The notes under the pieces: model-generated
Database searches by the model: none
Told to the model about the DNA's origin: nothing
What the model saw: the letters and a program-made list of their open reading frames with translations, nothing else
Translations under genes and position numbers: made by a program
DNA from: Adlercreutzia wanghongyangiae
Lineage (GTDB): Bacteria > Actinomycetota > Coriobacteriia > Coriobacteriales > Eggerthellaceae
Length of the DNA: 64,000 nt
Direction of reading: 5' to 3'
Assembly (NCBI RefSeq): GCF_035989245.1
Contig: NZ_JAYMFF010000001.1
Coordinates: 1-64,000, forward strand
Shown: in pieces, positions 51,883 to 60,895 of the stretch
How positions within the stretch are numbered: the first letter of the stretch is position 1
How the letters are laid out: every line of letters starts with the position of its first letter

Positions 51883-52749
51883 ATGGAAGCTCTATCGCCG
51901 TTCGCGTTCATTACGTTGGTCACGCTCATCTCCGGTGCCGGCGGCACGGGACTCGGTGGCCTTATCGGCGCGCTGTTCAAGAGCGAGAGTAACCGCACCA
52001 TCAGCCTGCTTCTGGCGTTCGCCGGCGGCGTCATGACCGCCATGGTGTGCTTCGACCTGCTCGCTGAGGCCGAAGAAGCCGCCAACCAAGTGTACGAGCA
52101 CGGCGTGCTGCTGGTCATCCTCGCCGTGGCCCTGGGCGTTGCCGTGGTGTACCTGCTGAACCACCTTATCGACCGCAAGACGCGGAAGGAGGTGTCGCAC
52201 ACCGCCGACGCGGCGCACCCCGACACCCACGACGACATCGACGAGCTGGTGCACGCCGACCACCTGAACATGCACAAGCGTCACAACGATTCCAAGCTGT
52301 CGCTGTTCGTGGCTGGCGTCGTCATGGCCTGCGCCATCGCCCTGCACAACATTCCCGAGGGCATGACCATCGGCGCGAGCTTCGCCGTGTCCGACAACCT
52401 CATGTGGGGTACCGGCATGATCATGGCCGTGCTCATCGGCCTGCATAACATTCCCGAGGGCATGGCCGTGGCCGTGCCGCTCATCTCCGGCGGCACCGGG
52501 CGCGCGCGTGCCACGCTCATCACGGCGGCCTGCGGCCTGCCAACGCTACTCGGCGCGTGGCTCGGCTTCTGGCTCGGCGATATCGGACCTTTGGGCCTCA
52601 CCCTGTCGCTCGGCTTCGCCTCGGGCGCCATGCTGTACGTGGTGTTCGGAGAGATCATGCCTGAGAGCTACCTCATCTACCGCAGCAAGCTGCCCGCCTT
52701 CGCCGTCATGGTCGGTCTGGCCTTGGGCATGTTCATGATCTTCTTCTAA
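51883..52749 (+). CDS. ZIP-family divalent metal transporter
   Basis: A 288-residue, eight-helix ZIP carrier. It has a His/Asp-rich loop (DAAHPDTHDDIDELVHADHLNMHKRHND, ~105-135) after helix 3. The two metal-transport helices carry CAIALHNIPEGMTIGASFA and AVLIGLHNIPEGMAVAVPL, the duplicated HNxPEG motif. Import of zinc, or of manganese or iron, is expected as in ZupT. Ribosome site AAGGAAACC. Confidence 0.93.
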   Translation: MEALSPFAFITLVTLISGAGGTGLGGLIGALFKSESNRTISLLLAFAGGVMTAMVCFDLLAEAEEAANQVYEHGVLLVILAVALGVAVVYLLNHLIDRKTRKEVSHTADAAHPDTHDDIDELVHADHLNMHKRHNDSKLSLFVAGVVMACAIALHNIPEGMTIGASFAVSDNLMWGTGMIMAVLIGLHNIPEGMAVAVPLISGGTGRARATLITAACGLPTLLGAWLGFWLGDIGPLGLTLSLGFASGAMLYVVFGEIMPESYLIYRSKLPAFAVMVGLALGMFMIFF

Positions 52750-52841
52750 AGAACGGCTCGCTAGCCCCCCTTTAACATGGGCAGTCCGAACAGGATCAGC
52801 GCGATCGCGCTCTCGGAGCAAGCGCCTTGACGGGGTACGCC

Positions 52842-54596
52842 CTACCAGTAGAGCTTCTCGTAGATGAGACGGTGGGTCTCGTGGCCGTGCCAATCGCGTA
52901 GGGCGATGGTGCCGGCGACGGTCCATCCCTCGCGGGCGAGCAGGTCGCGCATGGGGCCGTTGGCCTCGTACACGTCGCAGCACAGGTTGTGGCAGCCGGC
53001 ATCGCGAGCGATGCGCTGGGCGGTTCCCAAAATGTAGGCACCCACGCCGCACCGACGCGCCGACGGATCCACGTTCACCCAGTGCAGCGCGCCGTAGTTG
53101 CCGTCACCCTCGGTGATCCAGGTGAGGCCGCGGCCTTCCTCGTAGGCTTCGTCGCCTTCCACATCCACATCGAACATGCCGATGATGCGGCTTTCGGCTG
53201 AAGGTTCGAGGGCGGGGGTATCCGAGCCCTGCGCCGGTACGGCTCCGTCAGCCGCAGTTTGCGGCGCCGCCGTCTCGTCCGCTTCGGGCGCATCCGCGGC
53301 CGTCGCCCCCGCGTCCACGCCAATCCACGAGGGATTGCTCACCACCACGTACACGCTGCCGGCATCCACCGCACGCAAAAGGCGGCGCGACGAGGGGAAC
53401 CGCTTCGTGCCCTCCTTCACGCCTAGCTTCGCCATGGTATGCCGCCCGTCGGCCAGAAGCGCCTGCAGGCGGGGCATGTCATCGCGCGTAGCCACTCGGG
53501 CCGCGTAGTAGCCAAGCTCGCTGGCCCGGCCCTGGAACACGGGCACGTTGCCACGCGCGCCGTCGTAGTGGCTGGGCGCAGCGCCTTTGCCGCCTTCCGC
53601 AGCCTGATCGGCATCTCCTTCCCCGCCCCGATCGGTGACGAGGAACACCATCACCACGATCATGGCGCAGCCGAGCACGTCCATCGGTGTGACGGTGGTA
53701 CCGAGCCAGAGAGCCGAGATGATGGTGGCCGACACCGGCTCCACGCAGCCGACGAGACCGGCGCGCACGGGACCCGCATCGGCGATGCCCTGCAGGTAGA
53801 ACAGGTAGGCCGCAAACGTGCCCACCAGCACCATGAGCGCCATGACCCCCACCACCGCAGGCGTCACCGTCACACCCATGGTCCACGGCTGCACGCCGAC
53901 CATGGACACGGTGCCGCCCATGGCCATGGCCAGGCCCGTCACGATGAAGCTGCCCCATTTCGCCAGGGGCTTGCCCGGCATCAACGTGTAGAAGGCCAGC
54001 GCCACGGCCGACACGAGCCCCCAGCCGAGTCCCGCCGGCGCGATGGCCAGCCGCGACAGATCACCCTGGGTGGCGATAAGCACCGTGCCGCCGATGGCGA
54101 GCACGAGCCCCGCGGCCTCACGCGGACGCGGCAGACGACGGGTGCGCAGGCACACGTAGCCCATGATGAGCACGAGTCCCGTGCGCTCGAGCACGGTGCC
54201 CGTGCCGGCGTTGGTGTAGGCGATGGCCGAGAGATAGCTGACCTGGGTGAGCAGCACGCCCAAAATGGCGAAGCCTGCGATGTAGGCGAGACTGCGCCCG
54301 TCACGCAGGGCGGCAAGAAGATTGCGTGGCTCGCGCACCAGGCAGATCGTCAGGAAGATGAGGGCCGCCACCGTGAGGCGCACCGCGGTGATCCACAGCA
54401 CCGGCACGCCCAGCTCGGCCGTGAGCATTTGGGCGCAGTTGCCCGAGAAGCCCCAGCAGATGCCGCCGAGCGCCGCGAACACAATGCCGCGCACCACGTG
54501 GTTCTTCCCGGGACTGACAGGCGGCACCTCGTTCAGCGCCCGATCGTTCGCCCCCTTGACGTCCTTCGCCGCGTTGCTATCCGTGTTCTCGCCCAT
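52842..54596 (-). CDS. EamA-type transporter fused to a GNAT acetyltransferase
   Basis: A 584-residue fusion. Residues ~30-320 are a ten-helix drug/metabolite transporter with two EamA repeats (GGICWGFSGNCAQMLTAELGVPVLWITAVRLTVAALI, and the second GLVGCVEPVSATIISALWLGTTVTPMDVLGCAMIV). After a short linker, residues ~360-584 are a GNAT domain: AARVATRDDMPRLQALLADG, then LHWVNVDPSARRCGVGAYILGTAQRIARDAG, which holds the acetyl-CoA-binding RxxGxG/A loop, and LCCDVYEANGPMRDLLAREGW. A ~45-residue Ala/Glu/Pro insert splits the GNAT domain. The frame is continuous. It may acetylate a compound as it crosses, or is a fusion of amino-acid exporter and regulator. Substrate unknown. Confidence 0.88.
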   Translation of the reverse strand: MGENTDSNAAKDVKGANDRALNEVPPVSPGKNHVVRGIVFAALGGICWGFSGNCAQMLTAELGVPVLWITAVRLTVAALIFLTICLVREPRNLLAALRDGRSLAYIAGFAILGVLLTQVSYLSAIAYTNAGTGTVLERTGLVLIMGYVCLRTRRLPRPREAAGLVLAIGGTVLIATQGDLSRLAIAPAGLGWGLVSAVALAFYTLMPGKPLAKWGSFIVTGLAMAMGGTVSMVGVQPWTMGVTVTPAVVGVMALMVLVGTFAAYLFYLQGIADAGPVRAGLVGCVEPVSATIISALWLGTTVTPMDVLGCAMIVVMVFLVTDRGGEGDADQAAEGGKGAAPSHYDGARGNVPVFQGRASELGYYAARVATRDDMPRLQALLADGRHTMAKLGVKEGTKRFPSSRRLLRAVDAGSVYVVVSNPSWIGVDAGATAADAPEADETAAPQTAADGAVPAQGSDTPALEPSAESRIIGMFDVDVEGDEAYEEGRGLTWITEGDGNYGALHWVNVDPSARRCGVGAYILGTAQRIARDAGCHNLCCDVYEANGPMRDLLAREGWTVAGTIALRDWHGHETHRLIYEKLYW

Positions 54597-54736
54597 AATC
54601 CCTCTCCTGCCGCCACGCCTCGTTCGTTAGGCGTGATTTTGACAGGTTGCACAATTTCCGTAAAGAGGCGGCGAAACACCGAAGACGGGCGATACGGCGG
54701 AAAGACCGCCGAGCAGCCCGAGGCGAGTTGGGGGTC

Positions 54737-55084
54737 TTAAGCCCAAGGGTCTTCCTGGAAAAGGGGCTCGCACGGAGCAGGGCGATCGGAATAGGGGTCG
54801 TAGCCGTCGTCGTCCTCGTTCGCCGCGCGCAGGAAGGGATCGGGCGCGGCACCGGCGGTCGCCGCGATGTCGGCTGCGCCCTCGGCACCGATGCCGCCAG
54901 CCACGCCCCTGGGCGCACCGCCGGCCACGCCCCTGGGCGCACCGCCGGCCACGCCCCTGGGCGCACCGCCGGCCACGACCCCTGCACCAGCGGCGCAGGC
55001 CTTCGCCTTCGCGGCCGCCACCTGGCTCGGCAGCGGCTTCACCACAATGCGCGCATGTGGGTCGCGCGTCGGATCGATGGCCAC
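54737..55084 (-). CDS. Small protein with GGAPRGVA tandem repeats
   Basis: A 115-residue protein from a GTG at 55084, chosen for its AAGGAGGGGTC ribosome site. It reads VAIDPTRDPHARIVVKPLPSQVAAAKAKACAAG, then GGAPRGVA repeated three times, an Ala/Gly-rich part, and an acidic C-terminus DPFLRAANEDDDGYDPYSDRPAPCEPLFQEDPWA. I recognise no domain. It lies between metA and the transporter fusion, 34 bp past metA on the same strand. The C-terminal pattern suggests a real protein despite low complexity. Confidence 0.6.
   Translation of the reverse strand: MAIDPTRDPHARIVVKPLPSQVAAAKAKACAAGAGVVAGGAPRGVAGGAPRGVAGGAPRGVAGGIGAEGAADIAATAGAAPDPFLRAANEDDDGYDPYSDRPAPCEPLFQEDPWA
54893..54972. repeat. 24-bp tandem repeat inside the GGAPRGVA protein
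   Basis: Three near-identical 24-bp units (CGCCGGCCACGCCCCTGGGC plus GCAC) in frame with the gene, encoding GGAPRGVA three times. Unit number could vary between strains by slippage. Confidence 0.85.
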
Positions 55085-55118
55085 GACCCCTCCTTTTCCT
55101 CGCTCGAGCTTTCGACTC

Positions 55119-56051
55119 CTACTCCCCCACACGCTCGCCGGCGCGGCTGATGTCGTAGGGAGTCGTCTGGTACACATAGTAGTTCAGCCAGTTGGTGTAC
55201 AGCAACTGCGCATGCGAGAACCACGTGGAAACCGGCTCGCACGTCGGATCGTCGTCCGGGTAATAGTGGGCCGGCAACGCCATGGCCATGCCGCGCGCCA
55301 CGTCGCGCTCGTACTCGGCCGCAAGCGTCTCGCGGTCGTACTCGGGGTGACCGAACACGAAGAAGTTCTGCGAGTCGGTGGACTTCGCCACGTACACGCC
55401 GGCCTCGTCGGACACGGCGATCAGCTCCAGGTCGGGATGGGCCTCGATGTCGGCGGCCCGCACCTCGGTGAAGCGCGAGTGCGGCGCCCAGAACTCGTCG
55501 TCGAACCCGCGCACGAGCGGCGAGGTGCGCTTGGCCAGCGTGTGCGGAAACACGCCGAACATCTTCTCGGACAGCGCGTGCTTCGGCACCCCGTAATGGT
55601 AGTAGATACCGGCCTGGGCGCCCCAGCAGATGTGGAACGTGGAATGCACGTGGGTCTTCGACCATTCCATAATCTCGCAGAGCTCGGGCCAGTAGTCCAC
55701 CTCCTCGAAGTCGAGCTTCTCCACCGGCGCCCCGGTGATGATAAGGCCGTCGAAGTGCCGGTCACGCACGTCGTCGAAGGTGGTGTAGAAGGCCTCCAGG
55801 TGCTCGGCGGCCGTGTTCTTCGCATCGTGGCTCACCGTCTGCAGAAGCTCCACCTCCACCTGGATGGGCGTGTTGGAAAGCTTGCGCAGAATCTGCGTCT
55901 CAGTGGTGATCTTGGTGGGCATGAGGTTCAGCAGCAGCACCCGCAGCGGACGAATGTCCTGGTGCATGGCGCGATGCTCCGTCATGACGAAGATGTTCTC
56001 GCTCTCAAGCGCCGCGGTGGCGGGCAGGGCATCGGGAATGCGAATGGGCAT
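55119..56051 (-). CDS. metA: Homoserine O-acyltransferase (MetA type)
   Basis: A 310-residue MetA-fold enzyme. It acylates homoserine with acetyl- or succinyl-CoA, the first committed step to methionine. The N-terminus MPIRIPDALPATAALESENIFVM is typical. The nucleophile is in STFHICWGAQAGIYYHYGVPKH (Cys in ICWGAQA). The His/Glu pair lies in FVFGHPEYDRETLAAEYERD. NLMPTKITTETQILR is the family's conserved block. With a sulfhydrylase (metY) directly upstream, acetyl-CoA is the likely donor (inference). Ribosome site GAAAGGAACAATCC. Confidence 0.95.
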   Translation of the reverse strand: MPIRIPDALPATAALESENIFVMTEHRAMHQDIRPLRVLLLNLMPTKITTETQILRKLSNTPIQVEVELLQTVSHDAKNTAAEHLEAFYTTFDDVRDRHFDGLIITGAPVEKLDFEEVDYWPELCEIMEWSKTHVHSTFHICWGAQAGIYYHYGVPKHALSEKMFGVFPHTLAKRTSPLVRGFDDEFWAPHSRFTEVRAADIEAHPDLELIAVSDEAGVYVAKSTDSQNFFVFGHPEYDRETLAAEYERDVARGMAMALPAHYYPDDDPTCEPVSTWFSHAQLLYTNWLNYYVYQTTPYDISRAGERVGE

Positions 56052-56078
56052 GGATTGTTCCTTTCAGCGACGCCGCAG

Positions 56079-57362
56079 CTACTCGACGGCGGCCAGGGCC
56101 TGGTCGATGTCGGCGATGAGGTCGGCGGCGTCCTCGATGCCGCAAGACAAGCGGATGAGGTCGGGCGTGATACCTGCGGCCTCAAGCTCGGCATCGTTCA
56201 TCTGGCGGTGCGTCGCGTTGGCCGGATGCAGCACGCAGGTGCGCGCGTCGGCCACATGGGTGGCAATCTGGGCCAGGCGCAGGTTCGCCATGAACGTCTC
56301 GGCCGCAGCTCGGCCGCCGGCCACGCCGAAGCTCACCACGCCGCACGACCCCTCGGGCAGGTACTTCGCCGCCAACGCCTCTTCCGCATCACCCGCGAGC
56401 GAGGGATGGCGCACCCAGGCCACCTTCGGGTGGGCCGCCAAATGTTCGGCCACAGCACGCCCGTTGGCCGCATGGCGCGCCATGCGCAGATGCAGGCTCT
56501 CCAGGCCCAGGTTGATGAGGAAGGCGTTCTGCGGCGACTGGGCGCATCCCAAATCGCGCATGAGCTGGGCCGTCGCCTTGGTGATGTAGGCGCCTTCCAA
56601 GCCGAAGCGCTCGGTGTACACCACGCCATGGTAGCTCTCGTCGGGCTCGGTGAGGCCCGGGAACTTGTCGGCGCGGGCCGTCCAGTCGAAGCGGCCGGAA
56701 TCCACGATGACGCCGCCCACGGAAGCACCGTGGCCGTCCATGTACTTGGTGGTGGAGTGGGTCACGATATCGGCGCCCCACTCGATGGGCCGGCACAGCA
56801 CCGGCGTGGGGAAGGTGTTATCCACGATGAGCGGCACGCCGTGGGCATGGGCCGCCGCGGCGAAGCGCTCGATATCGAGCACCGCAAGGGCCGGGTTCGC
56901 GATGGTCTCGCCGAAGACGCACTTCGTGTTCGGGCGGAAGGCCGCCGCCAGTTCCTCGTCGGTGCAGTGCGGGTCCACGAAGGTGCATTCCAGCCCCATG
57001 CGGCGCATGGTGTGGGCGAGCAGGTTGTAGGTGCCGCCGTAGATGGCCGACGACGCCACCACATGATCGCCCGCGCCGGCGATGTTGAACACCGCGAAGA
57101 AGTTCGCCGCCTGGCCCGACGAGGTGAGCATGGCCGCCGTGCCGCCCTCCAGCTCAGCGATCTTCGCGGCCACCGCGTCGCAGGTGGGGTTCGCCAGGCG
57201 CGTGTAGAAGTAGCCAGCCTCCTCCAGATCGAACAGGCGGCCCATGTGCTCGCTCGTGTCATACTTCCATGTGGTGTTCTGATAGATGGGCACCTGGCGG
57301 GGCTCGCCGTCGCCGGGACGCCAGCCGCCTTGCACGCAGGTGGTTCCAATGCGCTCGGTCAT
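56079..57362 (-). CDS. metY: O-acetylhomoserine sulfhydrylase
   Basis: A 427-residue PLP enzyme of the Cys/Met metabolism family. It makes homocysteine from O-acetylhomoserine and sulfide. The start MTERIGTTCVQGGW at 57362 has AAAGGAGCCCCTC upstream. Key blocks are TRLANPTCDAVAAKIAELEGGTAAMLTSSGQAANFF, the PLP Asp in PLIVDNTFPTPVL, and the lysine in VTHSTTKYMDGHG, which binds PLP. Length fits MetY (~430) rather than MetB/MetC (~380). The operon is metY-metA-repeat protein, 27 bp between the first two. Promoter at 57407-57433. Confidence 0.95.
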   Translation of the reverse strand: MTERIGTTCVQGGWRPGDGEPRQVPIYQNTTWKYDTSEHMGRLFDLEEAGYFYTRLANPTCDAVAAKIAELEGGTAAMLTSSGQAANFFAVFNIAGAGDHVVASSAIYGGTYNLLAHTMRRMGLECTFVDPHCTDEELAAAFRPNTKCVFGETIANPALAVLDIERFAAAAHAHGVPLIVDNTFPTPVLCRPIEWGADIVTHSTTKYMDGHGASVGGVIVDSGRFDWTARADKFPGLTEPDESYHGVVYTERFGLEGAYITKATAQLMRDLGCAQSPQNAFLINLGLESLHLRMARHAANGRAVAEHLAAHPKVAWVRHPSLAGDAEEALAAKYLPEGSCGVVSFGVAGGRAAAETFMANLRLAQIATHVADARTCVLHPANATHRQMNDAELEAAGITPDLIRLSCGIEDAADLIADIDQALAAVE

Positions 57363-57406
57363 GAGGGGCTCCTTTGCTGTTCTCAACCTCGTTTCATGGT
57401 CTGCCC

Positions 57407-57433
57407 ATTATAGGAACCCGCGCGCCCTGCCAA
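57407..57433 (-). promoter_or_regulatory. metY promoter
   Basis: On the minus strand TTGGCA (57433-57428), 15-bp spacer, TATAAT (57412-57407), about 45 bp before the ATG. The -10 is a perfect consensus; the spacer is a little short. Confidence 0.6.
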
Positions 57434-57556
57434 GCCCTCGCATCGGCCACGCGCCATAGGAACTTCCGCCCCACCGCCATCGCCGCGCGCGAAACCCCAG
57501 GCAGGTTCAGCAATCCAGCGCTCGTGTGCTGCGCGTTGCGCGCACCGTGCACGTTT

Positions 57557-57759
57557 CGACCCTCTTTTATGCCGGAAATTTGCGTTTATGATGCAGCCAG
57601 GAGGTTGCAAGAGCGGCAATTGGACACTTATCGGCATCACAACCGCAAATTTGGGTCGTTTTTCTCTTTCAAAGCCGCCCAAAAGAGCCCGGGATGCATC
57701 ACAAGCGCCATTTTGCGTCACTTCGCCACCGCCGCCAAGCACTCTTGCGTCACTTCGCC
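57557..57759. repeat. Cluster of short repeats upstream of metY
   Basis: Inverted parts: CGACCC (57557) with GGGTCG (57653), and AAATTTGCG (57576-57584) with CGCAAATTT (57644-57652). Direct parts: TTGCGTCACTTCGCC at 57713 and again at 57745. GATGC/GCATC pieces recur between them. It fills most of the 427-bp gap between metY and the CmpB-like gene. I saw no SAM riboswitch signature. Confidence 0.6.
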
Positions 57760-57789
57760 GCCGCTATCAAACGCGGAAGCCCCGCAGCC

Positions 57790-59331
57790 CTACTTCCCGC
57801 GCACCGCGTCGGCAGGATGAATTGTCATACTTTGGAAGCGGTCGGCCATGTACGTGTCGCCGAACTCGTGGTCGTAGAACTGCTGAATGGGCGTGTCCAC
57901 TTTATCGCCCGACAGGCGCATGTACCAGCAATCGAGCGATTGCAGCGTCATCACTGCGTCCACCAGCATGAAGCAGGCCGCCACAGTGGTCAGCACATAA
58001 CGCCAGTTCCACGGAATGAAGTTCACAAGCCGCAGCATGAAGGGCAGAAGCAGCTTGATCCACACCACGCCGAGCAAGCCCCAGCAAGCCATGAAGGGCA
58101 GGCAGGTGCGGCCGCCGAACAGCGAGCCGGGCATGTTGGAGTAATCCCAGGCCACCGCGCCGAACGCGTACTGCATGAACAGACTCGTAAGCGCTTCGAA
58201 GCCACCGCCGATAACCGCCGCCACCAAAAAGATGATAAGCCAGTTGCTCTTGTGGAAGCGGTTCAGGAACAGCGTCATCAGCACCGCGCCGCAGCCGTAG
58301 ATGGGCGAGAACGGCCCGAACAGCAGCCCCGCACGGTCTTGCCACTGGCCCGGCACCACGAACAGGAAGTGGACGATCTCCTCCATGAACAGGCCGAGAA
58401 TGCTGGCCACCACGAAGATCCAGAACAAGTTGAAGAAGTTCAGCGCGATGTAGCCCTTGCCCGACGGGTCGCGGCCCAGCGTGCCGGCCTCGCCTTCCTG
58501 GTGCTCCTCGGCCTCGCGGGCCTTGCGGCGGGCGCGGCGCTCTTCCAGCAGCGTGGGGTCCAGATAGCTTTGCAGCGCAATAGTGACCACCAGCGCCACC
58601 AGGTAGAACACCAAGTCGATGCTGATGCCTGACAGCATAATGGAGCACAGGCCGCCGGCAATGATGAGCACGTACAGCACGTAGGACAGAAGCGCCGCCC
58701 AGCGCCGCTGGTTGCGGATAAGCCGCACCCCAAACACGATGAGGGCCACGGCCAGCGCCACCAGCACCGCCAGATGCACGAACGTGACCACGATGGTGGA
58801 CGTGCCCTCGCCGCCCATGGCGCCCGATCCGACCAATTGCGCCGTGCGGTAGATGACCTTCGCAATGCCCGGCAGCGAGGCACCTGCCCCCACGATAAGC
58901 AGCACGCCGAACACGCGCAGCACCACCGGCAGCCGCTTCTTGTCGGCGGAACTGGTGAACTCGGCGGCGATGGTGGCCGTCGTCTCATCGAAGGCGGCCT
59001 TCTTCTCGGCCACAGCCTGCTTCGCATCGGCGACGATCTCGCTCGGATGCTCCACGGCGTGCACCGCTTCCCGCGCCTCGTCGGCCGCATGGGCAAGTTT
59101 GGCCTCGGCCGCGGCGGCCAGCTGTTCGGGATGGCGCACCTCTTCTATGACCTCGTGCAGCTTCTCCTTGTCACGAGCCACATCGGCAGTCAACTGCTCC
59201 TTGTCGTTGTGCAGCTGATCGTGCCACTCCTGGCGCGTCTCGGCAACATCGGCCCGCACGTATTCGCCGGCCTTTTCCAACTCGGAGGCCACTTCGCGCT
59301 CGATATCCTGCGCGCGCTTGCCATCGCCCAT
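57790..59331 (-). CDS. CmpB/YozB-like putative ABC transporter permease family protein
   Basis: A 513-residue membrane protein starting MGDGKRAQDIEREVASELEKAGEY after AGAAGGGAGACGG. Residues ~10-120 form a long charged coiled-coil domain (EWHDQLHNDKEQLTADVARDKEKLHEVIEEVRH). Residues ~135-270 hold five helices. After a charged loop, the C-terminal part with ALNFFNLFWIFVVASILGLFMEEIVHFLF, GPFSPIYGCGAVLMTLFLNRF and CLPFMACWGLLGVVWIKLLLPFM matches the family annotated as putative ABC transporter permease (CmpB). No ATPase partner is adjacent. Actual function is unknown. Confidence 0.8.
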   Translation of the reverse strand: MGDGKRAQDIEREVASELEKAGEYVRADVAETRQEWHDQLHNDKEQLTADVARDKEKLHEVIEEVRHPEQLAAAAEAKLAHAADEAREAVHAVEHPSEIVADAKQAVAEKKAAFDETTATIAAEFTSSADKKRLPVVLRVFGVLLIVGAGASLPGIAKVIYRTAQLVGSGAMGGEGTSTIVVTFVHLAVLVALAVALIVFGVRLIRNQRRWAALLSYVLYVLIIAGGLCSIMLSGISIDLVFYLVALVVTIALQSYLDPTLLEERRARRKAREAEEHQEGEAGTLGRDPSGKGYIALNFFNLFWIFVVASILGLFMEEIVHFLFVVPGQWQDRAGLLFGPFSPIYGCGAVLMTLFLNRFHKSNWLIIFLVAAVIGGGFEALTSLFMQYAFGAVAWDYSNMPGSLFGGRTCLPFMACWGLLGVVWIKLLLPFMLRLVNFIPWNWRYVLTTVAACFMLVDAVMTLQSLDCWYMRLSGDKVDTPIQQFYDHEFGDTYMADRFQSMTIHPADAVRGK

Positions 59332-59483
59332 GGCCGTCTCCCTTCTCATCCGATGCCGATTCCAGCATCAGTATAGAAAGAAGCCCACGCAACCATGACC
59401 GCTGCGCCCAACATACGCCAACCCGATAATCCCCCGTTATGCATCGGTTGACAGCGCCGCCAGCGGGCACCGCCCGGCACACG

Positions 59484-59570
59484 CTATTGCCAGCAGAAAG
59501 CCATCAGGGCAATGGACAGAATCACTACGACCATGCCCGCGACAGCCATGATGTCGCTCAACCGGTTCAC
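59484..59570 (-). CDS. 28-residue membrane peptide
   Basis: A GTG start with a strong GAGGAGGC site 4 bp upstream encodes VNRLSDIMAVAGMVVVIL and then SIALMAFCWQ: one hydrophobic helix with a short polar start. It is too short for usual gene finders. It lies in the gap between the CmpB-like gene and the AAA ATPase. Toxin-like or regulatory single-helix proteins have this form, but nothing identifies a role. A second peptide of the same kind is at 62501-62584. Confidence 0.5.
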   Translation of the reverse strand: MNRLSDIMAVAGMVVVILSIALMAFCWQ

Positions 59571-59752
59571 GAAAGCCTCCTCGCTCCGAACACGTCCTCG
59601 TAAACTAAGACGCTCCAGCGAAACCTTTTGTGACGTACAACCGCTGAACCCCACAAGAGCCCCACAGTCGGCAATCCCACGTAACGACAAGCTCTCGCTG
59701 TCATTTGACTGAAAAGGAAAAGAAGGGAAAAATAGGAAAGAAAGGAAACGGC

Positions 59753-60895
59753 ATGGGCACGCGCGACACCATCTTCGCCCCCTCCTTCGGAAATCGCCCC
59801 TCGATGCTCGTCGGCCGAGACGGGCTCATCGACCGAATCGTCGAAGGTCTTAGCTCAGCGCCGGGCAGCCGCGACCGCGCCGTTCTCCTGCTCGGCCAGC
59901 GAGGAAGCGGAAAGACCGTTCTTCTCTGGGAATTGGCCGATCGCATGCGGAAGGCGGGGTTCGTCGTCGCCAACCCCACCATCGTCTCCGAAGACCTGCT
60001 ACCTCGCATCGTAGAAAAGCTCGCCGATGACGCCGACTTCTCTCCCAAGCGACGCGCAAGCGGAGGAAGCGTGGGTGCCCTCGGCTTTTCCGCCGGCCTT
60101 CAATTCCAGCAGGCACCCGAAAGCGGCAAAAGCCGGCAGCAACAACTCACCGAACTATGCCGCGAGCTGACTGACAAGGGCAAGGGTGTGCTCTTCCTTA
60201 TCGACGAGCTACAAGCCAACTCTCTGGAGCTCAAGCAGCTCGTCATTACCTATCAAGAACTCGTCGGCGAAGGCCTGAACGTCGCCCTGGTCATGGCGGG
60301 ATTACCAGGCGCCGTGTCGGCTACGCTCAACGACAAGGTCCTCACGTTCCTGAACCGCGCCCCCAAGATAGCCCTCAGCCCCCTCGAATTCGGTGACGTG
60401 GATGCTTTTTACCGGCAATCGTTCGATCAACTTGGCCTCAATATTGCATCCGATCTGCGCCGCCATGCGGCCGGCTTCACGGCCGGTTCGCCCTATATGC
60501 TTCAGCTGGTAGGCCACAACGTCGTGCGCTACGCCCTACCTGACGGCGAGGTGGACGAATCCTGCCTTGCTGACGCCCTCGCCACCTCTCAGATCGATTT
60601 CGAGAACGACATTTGTCGCACTACCTTGGCCGCGCTCTCCGAAAAGGACATCGAGTTCCTGAGCGCCCTCGCGCAAGATGGGGAAGAGGCGTCCATGGCC
60701 GATATCGCCGAGCGTATGCTGGTAACGCCCGACTACGCTCAAAAATATCGGAAGCGCCTCATCGATAGCGGCATCATCGAGGCAGCCGGCCGCGGACGCG
60801 TGCGCATGGCGGTGCCCTATCTGGCTAACCATTTGCGCAAGGAGCTTGACTGCTCGCCCTGCGCCCAGGTCAGCCCTACCCTCCGTAGGGAATGA
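59753..60895 (+). CDS. AAA ATPase with C-terminal winged helix
   Basis: A 380-residue protein starting MGTRDTIFAPSFGNRPSMLVGRDGLIDRI after AGAAAGGAAACGGC. It has an ORC/Cdc6-like P-loop ATPase core: Walker A AVLLLGQRGSGKTVLLWEL, Walker B GVLFLIDELQANSLE, and sensor-like VALVMAGLPGAV. The last ~80 residues are a winged helix (LSEKDIEFLSALAQDGEEASMADIAERMLVTPDYAQKYRKRLIDSGIIEAAG). Such solitary actinobacterial ATPases are often annotated only as ATP-binding proteins. The 3' end overlaps the convergent spermidine-synthase-like gene by 20 bp. Confidence 0.85.
   Translation: MGTRDTIFAPSFGNRPSMLVGRDGLIDRIVEGLSSAPGSRDRAVLLLGQRGSGKTVLLWELADRMRKAGFVVANPTIVSEDLLPRIVEKLADDADFSPKRRASGGSVGALGFSAGLQFQQAPESGKSRQQQLTELCRELTDKGKGVLFLIDELQANSLELKQLVITYQELVGEGLNVALVMAGLPGAVSATLNDKVLTFLNRAPKIALSPLEFGDVDAFYRQSFDQLGLNIASDLRRHAAGFTAGSPYMLQLVGHNVVRYALPDGEVDESCLADALATSQIDFENDICRTTLAALSEKDIEFLSALAQDGEEASMADIAERMLVTPDYAQKYRKRLIDSGIIEAAGRGRVRMAVPYLANHLRKELDCSPCAQVSPTLRRE

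Noticed and set aside
57363..57789. SAM riboswitch upstream of metY
   Set aside because: Expected from function, but none of the conserved SAM-I, SAM-II or SAM-IV segments was found; only repeats are present.
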